Below, piece after piece: positions 18,525 to 26,759 of a stretch of 64,000 nucleotides of DNA. The position numbers were made by a program, and so were the translations under genes. Source of the DNA: Methylorubrum salsuginis (lineage in GTDB: Bacteria; Pseudomonadota; Alphaproteobacteria; Rhizobiales; Beijerinckiaceae). The notes below the pieces were generated by a model. It worked only from the letters and a program-made list of their open reading frames with translations, made no database searches and was not told the origin of the DNA. The stretch covers positions 62,001 through 126,000 of the forward strand of contig NZ_FOSV01000005.1 of NCBI RefSeq assembly GCF_900114375.1, written 5' to 3'. Numbering within the stretch: the first letter of the stretch is position 1; each line of letters begins with the position of its first letter.

Positions 18525-19862
18525 TCACGAAGTGCGCGTCATCGTCGCGACATAGAAGCCATCGGTGCCGGTGAGCGCCGGACTCATCTGCACTCCGCGC
18601 CCGGTCCGCCGGATTTTCTCCGAGAGGCCCGGCACGACCGAGAGGTCGGTCGCGACCGACGCGATGGCGCCGCCGCTGCGGGCGAGCAGACCGTCCACCG
18701 CCGCGTCGTTCTCCTCCGGCAGGACCGAGCAGGTGACGTAGACGAGGGTGCCGCCGGGCCGCACCAGCCTGGCCGCGCGGTCGAGCACCTCGGCCTGCTC
18801 GGCGACGCGGTTCGCCAGACTTCCCGGGCGCAGCCGCCATTTGGCGTCGGGGTTGCGCCGCCACGTGCCTGTGCCGGTGCAGGGCGCATCGATCAGAACG
18901 CGATCGACGGTACCGTCGAGATCGGCCAGCACGTCGGCCCGCGCCTTGCCGGTGCGCGGCGTGCGCACCTCCACCTCGGCGCCCGAGCGGCGCAGGCGCT
19001 CGTGGATCGGCGCCAGCCGGCGCGGGTCGGCATCGGTGGCGATCAGCCGGGCGCCGTTGCCCGTGAGGCTCGCGAGCGCCAGCGCCTTGCCGCCGCCGCC
19101 CGCGCAGAGATCGACGAGCGTCTCGCCCGCCTTCGCGCCCGCCAGAAGGCTCGCGAGTTGCGAGCCCTCGTCCTGAATCTCGAAGCCGCCCTCCAGGAAC
19201 AGGGGATCGACGTGCAGCGCCGGCCCCCGCCCGTCCTCTCCGGTCGGCACGCGCAGGCCGAGCGGCGAGAGCGGCGTCGGCGCGGCGCCGAGATCGGCGA
19301 GCGCGGCCGCCGCCGCCTCGCGGGTCTGCTTGAGGGCGTTGACGCGGATGTCGAGCGGGGCCCGCCGCCCGAGCGCCCGCAGCTCCTCCGCCAGGGCGTC
19401 GCCGAACGCGGCTTCGAGCGAGGGCAGCACGAAGGCCGGGGCGTCGCCTGCCACCTCCGGCGGGGCGTTCCCGAGGCTGCCCTGCTTCAGCCGGGTGCGC
19501 TCCTCGTCGGTCAACGGTTCGGGGGCGAAGCGGGCGCCGTCGAACAGGCTCGCAATCGTCGGCTCGGCCAAGCCTCGCTGCAGCCGCAGCATGCCGATCG
19601 TCACGGCGCGCCCCGTCTCGGCCCCCATCACGAAAGCGGCGGAAGCGCGCCGCCGCAAGCCGTCATAGACGAGGCTGGCGATCGCCGCGCGGTCCCCGGA
19701 GCCGGCGAAGCGGTGGGCGAGGCCCCAATCCTTCAGCGCATCGGCGGCGGGACGACGGCGCGCGAGGATGTCGTCGAGGATCTCGATGGCGGCGGAGATG
19801 CGGGCGGAGGGGGTCAGGATCGGCTCCGAAACAATGCGTTCAACATGCCGCCTTACGGCCAC
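18525..19862 (-). CDS. RsmB-family rRNA (cytosine-C5) methyltransferase
   Basis: This 445-residue protein has an N-terminal NusB-like region and a SAM-dependent m5C methyltransferase domain. The SAM motif is DLCAGGGGKALALA. The two catalytic-cysteine motifs are DAPCTGTGTWRRNPDAKWR and YVTCSVLPEEN. It probably methylates 16S rRNA, as RsmB does at C967. The start is uncertain: the longest frame begins with GTG at 19862 and no strong ribosome site is visible. Confidence 0.88.
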   Translation of the reverse strand: MAVRRHVERIVSEPILTPSARISAAIEILDDILARRRPAADALKDWGLAHRFAGSGDRAAIASLVYDGLRRRASAAFVMGAETGRAVTIGMLRLQRGLAEPTIASLFDGARFAPEPLTDEERTRLKQGSLGNAPPEVAGDAPAFVLPSLEAAFGDALAEELRALGRRAPLDIRVNALKQTREAAAAALADLGAAPTPLSPLGLRVPTGEDGRGPALHVDPLFLEGGFEIQDEGSQLASLLAGAKAGETLVDLCAGGGGKALALASLTGNGARLIATDADPRRLAPIHERLRRSGAEVEVRTPRTGKARADVLADLDGTVDRVLIDAPCTGTGTWRRNPDAKWRLRPGSLANRVAEQAEVLDRAARLVRPGGTLVYVTCSVLPEENDAAVDGLLARSGGAIASVATDLSVVPGLSEKIRRTGRGVQMSPALTGTDGFYVATMTRTS

Positions 19863-19982
19863 GCTTCGACCCGAAGACCGTCACGATAAGGCCGAGCTTC
19901 CGGCGGGTTGGCCCTTCAGAACGACACGATGGCGCCGTCCGTCAAGAAGAGCCTTCCGGGACGGCGATGGAGATTCGAAGCC

Positions 19983-20165
19983 ATGTCGACCCTGAAACTC
20001 ATCGCGGGCGCCGCCCTGCTCGCCGTCACCACCGCCGCCTGCGCGACGGCGCCGGCGGCGCCTGCCTACGATCCGGTCCCGCCCCCGGCGCGCCGCCCCG
20101 ACGCCAAGACCCAGCTCGAATACGGCAACCCGCCCCCGCCCCCGCCTCCGCCGGGCCGCTACTGA
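19983..20165 (+). CDS. Small proline-rich lipoprotein
   Basis: This 60-residue protein has a signal peptide ending in a lipobox-like TTAAC with Cys20. A mature Pro-rich tail (PPARRPDAKTQLEYG, then a run of eight prolines) follows. It is probably a membrane-anchored lipoprotein of unknown function. It begins 120 bp from the divergent RsmB-like gene. Confidence 0.65.
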   Translation: MSTLKLIAGAALLAVTTAACATAPAAPAYDPVPPPARRPDAKTQLEYGNPPPPPPPPGRY

Positions 20166-20208
20166 GGCGACCCGGCCGCGGGGCGGATCAGACCGCCTCG
20201 CGGTGGGT

Positions 20209-21141
20209 TCAGGCCGCCTCGCGAGCCTTGCGGTTCTCGTAGGCCTTCAGCCCGGTCAGCACGCGGGCGAGGATCGGCGTCTCGATGCCGGCCTTCCGCC
20301 CGCGCGCGATCAGGTCGCCGACGATGTGGTCGGCCTCGATGCGCGCACCGCCCTCGATGTCGCGCAACATCGAGGCAGTCATCGGAGACTTCTCCGCCGT
20401 CAGGGTCTTGCGCGCTCCCGCCAGCACCTTCTCCCGCGAGCCGTAGCCGTTGGCGACAGCCACCGCCTGGCACTCGTCGAGCAGCCCCTCCACGAAGGCC
20501 GGGCCGCCCGGCGCCGCGACGATGTCGCCGATGCTCGCGCGCATCAGCGTGGTCGCGCCGGCCAACGTCGCCAGAAACACCCACTTCTCCCACATCTCCA
20601 GCACCACCTTGTCGCTGGACCGGGCCTGGAAGCGCACGCCCTCCATCTGCGCCTCGATGGCCGCGATGCGCTCCGAGCGGGTGCCGTCGCGCTCGCCGTA
20701 GGTGAGGCTGTGCAATTCGCTCATCTGGCGGATCTCGCCCGCCTTGGTCAGCGTCGCCACGATGGCGCAGGTGCCGCCCAATACCCGCTCCGGCCCGAAG
20801 GCGGCGTCGAGCACGTCGAGATGGCGCATCCCGTTGAGGATCGGCAGAACGGCGGTCTGCGGCCCCACCGCCGGACGCAGGTCAGCCACGGCGCCGTCGA
20901 GGTCGTAGGCCTTGGCCGAGAGGATCACGAGGTCGAACGGCTCGCTCAGTTTGTCCGCCGTCACGGTTTTCGGTGAGGCGATATGCACGTCGCCGACCGG
21001 ACTTTTCACCCGCAGGCCCTCCGCAGCGAGTTTCTCGGCCCGCGCCGGACGCACTAGGAAGGTCACGTCGCGCCCGATCTCGGCGAGCCGCGCCCCGAAA
21101 TAGCCGCCGGTCGCCCCGGCCCCGACCACGAGAATCCGCAT
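20209..21141 (-). CDS. Ketopantoate reductase family (2-dehydropantoate 2-reductase-like)
   Basis: This 310-residue protein has an N-terminal Rossmann NADP site (ILVVGAGATGGYFGARLAE) and the ApbA/PanE C-terminal helical domain. The product would be pantoate for coenzyme A synthesis. GGGAGGAACG precedes the ATG at 21141; the longer frame upstream has no similarity. One caution: the catalytic K-x3-N motif of E. coli PanE appears here as EKWVFLATLAG, with Lys but without the Asn. It may therefore be a family member with another 2-keto acid substrate, and I leave the symbol blank. Confidence 0.82.
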   Translation of the reverse strand: MRILVVGAGATGGYFGARLAEIGRDVTFLVRPARAEKLAAEGLRVKSPVGDVHIASPKTVTADKLSEPFDLVILSAKAYDLDGAVADLRPAVGPQTAVLPILNGMRHLDVLDAAFGPERVLGGTCAIVATLTKAGEIRQMSELHSLTYGERDGTRSERIAAIEAQMEGVRFQARSSDKVVLEMWEKWVFLATLAGATTLMRASIGDIVAAPGGPAFVEGLLDECQAVAVANGYGSREKVLAGARKTLTAEKSPMTASMLRDIEGGARIEADHIVGDLIARGRKAGIETPILARVLTGLKAYENRKAREAA

Positions 21142-21310
21142 CGTTCCTCCCACGCCCCGCCTCCCGCGGGGTTCTGCGGCATCTGCGCGCCGGACGTGCC
21201 CCGCGCAAGGGTGTCGGCGCACGCATTTTCGCATCCAGAGCCCGAAAGACCGCAACACGGCCGTTGCCGTCGCGATCCAACCCGATTATAGAGCCGCAGG
21301 CCCAGCGCCA

Positions 21311-21386
21311 GCGCCCTTCGTCTAGCGGTCCAGGACGTCGCCCTTTCACGGCGAAAACACGGGTTCGATTCCCGTAGGGCGCGCCA
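21311..21386 (+). tRNA. tRNA-Glu (TTC anticodon), integration site of the 22-kb element
   Basis: The 76-nt cloverleaf includes an encoded CCA. The acceptor GCGCCCT pairs with AGGGCGC, the anticodon stem GTCGC/GGCGA encloses CCTTTCACG with anticodon TTC, and the T-loop is GGTTCGATTCC. Its 3' 50 bases recur perfectly at 43582-43631, so this intact gene is also attL of the integrated element. Confidence 0.96.
21337..21386 (+). repeat. attL: 3' part of tRNA-Glu, 50-bp direct repeat
   Basis: These 50 bases (anticodon arm to CCA) are identical to 43582-43631. Identity stops immediately on both sides (c versus t to the left, c versus g to the right). The copy here keeps the tRNA intact. Confidence 0.95.
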
Positions 21387-21400
21387 CTCGCTTTTTCGGT

Positions 21401-21420
21401 TTCGTTGTCGAAATCGTTGC
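21401..21420 (+). repeat. Candidate integrase arm-type site, left copy
   Basis: TTCGTTGTCGAAATCGTTGC begins 15 bp inside attL and recurs exactly at 43456-43475, inside the 5' end of the integrase gene. In the excised circle the two copies would flank the tRNA-derived core in the same orientation. Confidence 0.6.
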
Positions 21421-21435
21421 TGCGATAGTGGCGCA

Positions 21436-21861
21436 ATGAGCGACCGACCTTCCTCCCCTCCCCTGACAGTGCCGCAAGACGCGCTCGCCGCTGTCCAATC
21501 CTGGGACGACCTCGAACGCTTGGTTTCTGCGGGCGCCGAGCGAGCAAGGAGGAGCAAGGCTGCTGCTCTGAAGGATCTGCGCCAAAAGGGGCCCGCAGTG
21601 CGTGCGTTGTGCGCGGAGCTAGGCATTCAGGTTCCTCCCAGGAAGCCCCCCGGCCCGACACCCAAGCCAGGCCTCGACGATTGGATTCTGCAATACAAGG
21701 CGCATGGCGAGGCAAAGCTTGGAAAGCGCGGTCGTGAGCTTTGGAAGTACGTTACGGATCAGGTCGCTTGTGAAGATTCTCTGATCGGCGAGTATCTCAA
21801 CATCACGGAAAGTGCCGTCAAAAAGCGCTACTACCGAATGATGGACAAGCGAGCGGAGTGA
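21436..21861 (+). CDS. Hypothetical protein with C-terminal helix-turn-helix-like segment
   Basis: I do not recognise this 141-residue protein. Its N-terminal half has a short helical region rich in Ala and Lys (AGAERARRSKAAALKDLRQ), then a Pro-rich linker. The C-terminal part (DSLIGEYLNITESAVKKRYY) resembles a sigma-factor-type helix-turn-helix, with a conserved-looking KRGRELWKYV segment before it. It is the first gene inside attL and could be a regulator of the element, which is inference. Confidence 0.6.
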   Translation: MSDRPSSPPLTVPQDALAAVQSWDDLERLVSAGAERARRSKAAALKDLRQKGPAVRALCAELGIQVPPRKPPGPTPKPGLDDWILQYKAHGEAKLGKRGRELWKYVTDQVACEDSLIGEYLNITESAVKKRYYRMMDKRAE

Positions 21862-21948
21862 CGAATCCCAGAGCTTGAATTCGTCACCAGACGGCGATCC
21901 ATTCGGCGCTGTAAATCTCCGACTGTTACCAGCCAGTTGGAGCCGCCG

Positions 21949-22170
21949 ATGCCCAGAGGTGTGAGTGAAGCCCTTCCTGCCGAGTCGGCCGTCATGACGG
22001 TGAACGAGCTCGCGCAGTATTTTCGAATTTCCCGGGTCAGCGCCTACAAGCTTTTCAATACCGGCGCCCTCACGCCGATTAAGATCGGCGGGCGCACGAT
22101 GGTGAGGCGGGCGGATGCGGACGCCTTCCTGGCGGGCTGCCCGCGCCGGGTTCCGATGGCCGCGGCCTAG
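21949..22170 (+). CDS. Excisionase-like MerR-type DNA-binding protein
   Basis: This 73-residue protein has a winged-helix fold of the HTH_17/AlpA/Xis type: VMTVNELAQYFRISRVSAYKLFNTGALTPIKIGGRTMVRRADADAFL. Such proteins in mobile elements act as excisionases or regulators of integrase. GGAG precedes the ATG at 21949. It lies near attL, the end opposite the integrase, upstream of the replication gene. Confidence 0.75.
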   Translation: MPRGVSEALPAESAVMTVNELAQYFRISRVSAYKLFNTGALTPIKIGGRTMVRRADADAFLAGCPRRVPMAAA

Positions 22171-22275
22171 CCCCTGAACGCGAAAACGGCGGTTCGCTCC
22201 CACCAGAGCGACCGCCGTTTCCGTCTCGTTCCATTGCCACGCGCCCTGCCAGGGGCGCCCAGCGGAATCTCTCAG

Positions 22276-24933
22276 ATGTTACGCATCGAATATGACGCCG
22301 GCGAGCCCGACGGGCAAGCGGTCGATCTGCCGCTCGCCGCCGAGGCGGCGCCTTTGGAGCCAGATCCGGTTGAGGCAGAGCGCTTTCTTCGAGCCCTCCG
22401 CCCAACCGGGCTTATCGCGCTCGCAAGCATCGTCCCTGACGGCCCATGCCGGGGAGCAACCTTCGTCGCGCAGCAGGATGCTCTGGCGATGCAGGATTGG
22501 ATCGCGCTCTGCCAGGGGAGGGAAAACAATTACTTCACCCTGAACGAGCCAGTCGCAGCCGAGCTGCAGAAGGGCGTGAACGGCCGCGTGCGCGAAGAGG
22601 ATATCGCGTTCTTCCACGGCATTGTGGTCGATATTGATCCGGACCCAGTTGCAGAGAGCCAGCCCGGCGGCTTCGAGCGGGAGCGTAGGCGCCTGCGTCC
22701 GACCGCAGAAGAATGGCTTACTGATGCCGGCGGCGCGTCTGCCGTGGTCAACAGCGGGGGCGGCTATCAGGGCATCTGGCTGTTTCGGGAAAAGATGCCC
22801 GCAACAGCGGAAAACAAGGCTCGCATCAAAGCGCTGTCGCGGTCCATGGCTCGCGCCTACGGTGGCGACACGACGTTCAGCGTCGAGCACCTGTTTCGCA
22901 CCCCCTGGACCATCAACCTGCCCAACGCCGCGAAGCGCCGGCGCGGCCGGACTGCGAAGCTCGCAAAGGCTCAACTCGTAGAGCCGCGCCGCTGGCACAA
23001 CCTGGAAGACTTGGAGGCGCGGTTTCCGCCGGCGGCCGAGCCTGACGATACCGCACCCACGGGCAGCCTCGACGCCTACACCGCGACGGGCGTGCTCGGC
23101 GCGCCGGATCTCCTCGATGCCGAACTCGCGGAGCGCATCCGCGCCGCCCGAGCGGTAAATCCGGTGTTCGACAAGGCGCTGAGCGGCGACGGGCCTACGG
23201 CCGACCGCTCGGCGCGCGACTACGCCCTGGCAGCGGCGTGCATCGAAGTCGGCATCGACGATCCGCTCGAAGTCGCCCACATCGTGGCCGCCTACTCTCC
23301 GGACAAAACAGAGGATCACGGCACCCGCTACCTGGCCCGCACCGTCGAGCAGGCCTTTCGGCGCGTGCGGCCCGCGCACCCCGAAGACCATTTCGAGCGC
23401 ATCACCGAAACGGCCCCAGCCGGTGTGGGGGCTGAGAGCGCCGCGACCGTCGAGCCCGCCGACATTTTCGGCGACGACGATCCAGGACACCTCGCGGCAC
23501 CGCCGCCCGGCTGCCTGCCGGACATCATGCAGAGGTTCGTCGCCACCGAGGCGCAGCGCAAAGGCGTGCCGGAAAGCTTCGTCCTCGGGGCTACCCTGGC
23601 GGCTGTCGGTGGTGTGATCGGGAACGCCCTGAGGATCAGGCCGAAGCGCCATGACAGTTGGGATGCGCCCGGCGCCCTGGCCGTTGTCGTGGTCGGCTCG
23701 CCGGGCCGGAAGAAGTCGCCCACCATCAACGCCGCGCTGGCGCCGTTACGCACCATCGACCGGGAGCAGCACGCGCGCTGCAGCCAGTTGCGCCGGGCGT
23801 GGGAGACGGCGAACAAGCCTGGGCGCGGCGGTCGGGTGGCGTCGGCAGCTACGCCCATGCCCCCGATGCGCCAGATCATCGTCGACGACGCGACGCTCGA
23901 AAAGCAGGTTCGCATCCACGCCGACAATCCGCGCGGCGTCCTGCGGTCGACGGATGAGCTCGCGGCCTTCCTCGGCAGCTTCGGTGCCTACAAGCGCAGC
24001 GGCGACGGCGACCGTGGAACGGTCCTGCGCATGCTCGACGGGGGCGAGATCAACGTCGATCGTGTGAGCGGATCGGTGCGGGCGCCGAGCGCCCTGATGG
24101 GCCTGATCGCCTCGACCCAGCCGGACAAGATCCGAGAGCTGACGCGGAATCTCGGAAGCGACGGCCTCCTGCAGCGCCTGATCTTCATCGTCGATGACGG
24201 CTCTGACCGTGTCGGCCTGGACGTACCGCCGGACGCCGCTGCGCTCGCCGATTACGAGGCGGCGATCCGGGGCCTGTACGCGCTCGACGAATGCACCGGC
24301 GGCACTGTGCGGCTGTCGTCCGAGGCCTACGAGATCCTTCAGAAGTCGTGGCGGCGGGTCCGCGCCTTGGGCAGCTTGCCGGGTGCATCTGCGGCCTGGG
24401 AGGGGCACATCTCGAAGTGGGAGGGCCTGCTGTTCCGCATCGCCCTGATCTTCCACAGCCTGGACGTTTGGTCGTTCTGGGGATCGGCGGATTGGATCGC
24501 CCGCACGGAGGTTTCAGCGGCCACAGCTCGGAAGGTGTCGCGCTTCGTCGACTTTCTTATGCGCCACGCGCTGCGCTTCTACGGCGAGTTCTACGAACCA
24601 GCCGCCCACACGCGCGAGGCTCGGGAACTGGCCGGATGGCTGCTGACGCGGCCGGACAACGCGACCGTGACGCCGCGGGACATCGAGAAAACGCGCCGGT
24701 CGCTGCAGGGCAACCGCCACCTGACGCTCGCGGCCATGTGTAGCTTGGAAAACGCCGGATGGGTTTCCGTCGAAAAGCGCGGCGCCGACGGGCCGTCGAG
24801 TTGGACCGTAAACCCGGAAATTCATCGCCGTTTCGCTGAACGTGCGGAACGGGAAAAAGCACGCCGAGAGCGTGAAAGGGCGAGAATGCTAGCGGCAATG
24901 TCGGCGCGGGAGGCCATTCGCGATGCCCGGTAG
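22276..24933 (+). CDS. Replication protein: AEP-type primase domain fused to DUF3987 ATPase/helicase-like domain
   Basis: This 885-residue protein has a two-part layout. The N-terminal third resembles archaeo-eukaryotic primases of mobile elements: the acidic motif HGIVVDIDPDP near residues 115-123, the SGGGYQGIWLF motif (Gln where many have His), and the LFRTPWTINLPNAAKRRRGR segment. The C-terminal part (from about residue 430) matches DUF3987, with a Walker A variant VVGSPGRKKSPT near 472-483 and a downstream acidic segment RSTDELAAFLGSF. Such proteins replicate plasmids, satellites and integrative elements. A 20-bp inverted repeat around an AT-rich core starts 30 bp after the stop. The ATG at 22276 begins the conserved part. 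Family assignment is from motif memory. Confidence 0.8.
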   Translation: MLRIEYDAGEPDGQAVDLPLAAEAAPLEPDPVEAERFLRALRPTGLIALASIVPDGPCRGATFVAQQDALAMQDWIALCQGRENNYFTLNEPVAAELQKGVNGRVREEDIAFFHGIVVDIDPDPVAESQPGGFERERRRLRPTAEEWLTDAGGASAVVNSGGGYQGIWLFREKMPATAENKARIKALSRSMARAYGGDTTFSVEHLFRTPWTINLPNAAKRRRGRTAKLAKAQLVEPRRWHNLEDLEARFPPAAEPDDTAPTGSLDAYTATGVLGAPDLLDAELAERIRAARAVNPVFDKALSGDGPTADRSARDYALAAACIEVGIDDPLEVAHIVAAYSPDKTEDHGTRYLARTVEQAFRRVRPAHPEDHFERITETAPAGVGAESAATVEPADIFGDDDPGHLAAPPPGCLPDIMQRFVATEAQRKGVPESFVLGATLAAVGGVIGNALRIRPKRHDSWDAPGALAVVVVGSPGRKKSPTINAALAPLRTIDREQHARCSQLRRAWETANKPGRGGRVASAATPMPPMRQIIVDDATLEKQVRIHADNPRGVLRSTDELAAFLGSFGAYKRSGDGDRGTVLRMLDGGEINVDRVSGSVRAPSALMGLIASTQPDKIRELTRNLGSDGLLQRLIFIVDDGSDRVGLDVPPDAAALADYEAAIRGLYALDECTGGTVRLSSEAYEILQKSWRRVRALGSLPGASAAWEGHISKWEGLLFRIALIFHSLDVWSFWGSADWIARTEVSAATARKVSRFVDFLMRHALRFYGEFYEPAAHTREARELAGWLLTRPDNATVTPRDIEKTRRSLQGNRHLTLAAMCSLENAGWVSVEKRGADGPSSWTVNPEIHRRFAERAEREKARRERERARMLAAMSAREAIRDAR

Positions 24934-24963
24934 ACCGCCTCTGCCGGCTCCTCGGGCCGGTTT

Positions 24964-25085
24964 GCCGACAATGCCGCTCGCGTACGCGAGATCCAGATTG
25001 CATTTTCAATCAATTAATTACCTTCTATTCCACACCCCCTGTTTTTGTAGAACTATCTCACACGCACGCGAGCGGCATTGTCGGC
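24964..25085. repeat. Perfect 20-bp inverted repeat around an AT-rich core: candidate replication origin
   Basis: GCCGACAATGCCGCTCGCGT (24964-24983) and its exact reverse complement (25066-25085) flank about 82 bp rich in A/T (CAATCAATTAATTACC) in an otherwise GC-rich region. The left arm runs into the 14-bp palindrome CTCGCGTACGCGAG (24977-24990). The position just downstream of the primase/helicase gene suggests an origin. A transcription terminator is unlikely because of the long spacer. Confidence 0.55.
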
Positions 25086-25149
25086 GCTCGGTTCCGGGCG
25101 AGCCCACCCCCTGTGGTCGCTTCAACAGCTTAGATTACGGACCCGTGCG

Positions 25150-26019
25150 ATGAAGAAGCGGCCGCCACCCGCCCGCCCGGATTCGCCTGCGCGCCGAGCG
25201 TGGGAGCTGTCGCCGGAGTTCCGCGCGATCGCCCTCGATACCCTCCGGCGCGTGAACGCTCGGATGCACCTAATTCCCCGCTGTGGTGCCAAGGCGCGCA
25301 CGACCGGTCAGCCCTGCAAGCGCATTCCAGCGCCCGGCCGGAAGCGCTGCCTGTTCCATGGCGGCGCGACGCCGCGCGGTGACGGTCCCGCGGGATGGCA
25401 CACGCCGGGCTTCCCCGACGGACTGCCGCCGCGAAAGGCTCGCAGCGCCAGCTTCAAGCAGAAGCGCCGCCGCGAGCTGCAAGAGCGCCGGGACGCGCTG
25501 ACCCCGGAGGAGCAAGCCCGGCTCGATGAATGGCGCCGCACTCACGAGGCGGGCAGCAAGAGCAAACGTGCGCGCCGGCGAACCGACCGGGCGGCGGCCG
25601 AATGGCTGCGCGACCTCATGGACCAGCAGAACCGACCTTCCCACCCCCAATCCGCAGAATCGGCCTGTGAGCCGACCACACTCAGTGAAATGGAGCACGA
25701 GGACATGGGTAAGCCGAACATCGACAGCGAGGACCGCGCGGAGCTCACGAAGCGGCTTCATGACGAAGGGGCCAGCATCGGCCTGGAGACCCTGATGCTC
25801 ATCGCCCGCGACAAGGATTTTCCGGCCGGGGCGCGTGTCCTGGCAGCGCGGGAACTCGTGAAGCTGTCTGGGATCGGTGTCGCTGACCAGGATGAGGAGA
25901 AGTCGCCGGACCAGATGAGCCGGGCCGAGCTTGAGGCCGCGGCGCGCACGATCCGGGCGAAGATCGCCGAACTCGAACAGCAAGACCAGCCGTTGGGCAG
26001 GCCGAGCGTGTTCGATTGA
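25150..26019 (+). CDS. Phage-type HGG-motif protein with C-terminal terminase-small-subunit-like region
   Basis: This 289-residue protein has an N-terminal metal-site-like pattern: C45-x10-C56-x10-C67-x2-H70-G-G (PRCGAKARTTGQPCKRI, then RCLFHGG), found in many phage and island proteins near DNA-packaging genes. A basic, charged coiled middle (about 95-180) follows. The C-terminal segment LETLMLIARDKDFPAGARVLAARELVKLSG resembles a repeat seen in small phage packaging proteins. Function is unknown; a DNA-binding or packaging role is inference. I chose the ATG at 25150, since upstream sequence belongs to the inverted repeat. Confidence 0.65.
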   Translation: MKKRPPPARPDSPARRAWELSPEFRAIALDTLRRVNARMHLIPRCGAKARTTGQPCKRIPAPGRKRCLFHGGATPRGDGPAGWHTPGFPDGLPPRKARSASFKQKRRRELQERRDALTPEEQARLDEWRRTHEAGSKSKRARRRTDRAAAEWLRDLMDQQNRPSHPQSAESACEPTTLSEMEHEDMGKPNIDSEDRAELTKRLHDEGASIGLETLMLIARDKDFPAGARVLAARELVKLSGIGVADQDEEKSPDQMSRAELEAAARTIRAKIAELEQQDQPLGRPSVFD

Positions 26020-26028
26020 CCGGCTGGG

Positions 26029-26160
26029 CGTTCCGCTAGGGCCTGCTCTAACGGAACGTTCCATCGACCAATCGAGGCGGTTCCGCATGAATGGTATTGC
26101 AATTTGGAACGGAAGCTGGTTCTATGTCTAAGAACCTAACGGAACGCTCTGTCCGGAACG
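26029..26160. promoter_or_regulatory. Cluster of CGGAACG/CGTTCCG half-sites: candidate resolvase site
   Basis: Seven near-identical hexamers lie at 26029-26035, 26052-26058, 26057-26062, 26079-26086, 26106-26112, 26140-26146 and 26154-26160. They include a palindrome GGAACGTTCC (26053-26062) and a direct 11-bp repeat CTAACGGAACG at 26048 and 26136. The cluster surrounds the start of the serine recombinase gene, the usual position for a res site and autoregulation. Confidence 0.5.
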
Positions 26161-26729
26161 CCCCCATGCTCATTGGTTACGCGCGCACCTCGACCCTTGA
26201 GCAGGAAGCTGGCTTCGAGGCGCAGCTTCGCGAGCTGACGGCACATGGATGCGAGAAACTGTTCCGGGAGCAGGTCTCGTCCGTGGCCCCTCGCAAGCAG
26301 CTTGAGGCCGCCCTGGAGTTCGCCCGCGAAGGTGACGCGCTCGTGGTCACGAAGCTGGACCGGCTGGCCCGCAGCGTCGTCCACCTGGGCCAGATCATCG
26401 GGACGCTGGAGGCCAAGGGCGTCACCCTGCGCATCCTGAACCTGGGCGTGGACACCGCGACGCCCACCGGCAAGCTGATGCTCAACGTGCTCGGCGGCGT
26501 GGCGCAGTTCGAGCGGGAGATGATGCTGGAGCGGCAGCGCGAGGGCATCGCCAAGGCCAAGGCGGAAGGCGCCTACAAGGGCCGCAAGCCCACCGTCCGG
26601 GCTCGATCGGAAGAGATCAGGGCGCTCGCCGCGGAGGGGCTCAGCATGGGCGCCATCGCGACGAAGCTTGGGATCGGCAAGGGGTCCGTCCATCGCGTGC
26701 TCAATCCGGCGATGCCAGTGCGCACCTGA
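26124..26729 (+). CDS. Serine recombinase (resolvase/invertase family)
   Basis: This 201-residue protein has the resolvase catalytic domain: MLIGYARTSTLEQ with the nucleophile Ser, VVTKLDRLARSV, ATPTGKLMLNVLGGVAQFERE, then the MMLERQREGIAKAKAEGAYKGRKP hinge helix. A C-terminal helix-turn-helix (LSMGAIATKLGIGKGSVHRVL) follows. The ATG at 26124 has GGAAG eight bases upstream and adds 14 residues before the conserved start; the ATG at 26166 is an alternative. It may resolve multimers of the circular form or invert DNA. Repeated CGGAACG sites overlap its 5' end. Confidence 0.9.
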   Translation: MSKNLTERSVRNAPMLIGYARTSTLEQEAGFEAQLRELTAHGCEKLFREQVSSVAPRKQLEAALEFAREGDALVVTKLDRLARSVVHLGQIIGTLEAKGVTLRILNLGVDTATPTGKLMLNVLGGVAQFEREMMLERQREGIAKAKAEGAYKGRKPTVRARSEEIRALAAEGLSMGAIATKLGIGKGSVHRVLNPAMPVRT

Positions 26730-26759
26730 CGCGTCGCGCCGCCCCTTGTAGCCGACCCG

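Noticed and set aside
24964-25085. Inverted repeat read as the terminator of the primase gene
   Set aside because: The 82-base AT-rich spacer makes a terminator hairpin implausible; an origin fits better.
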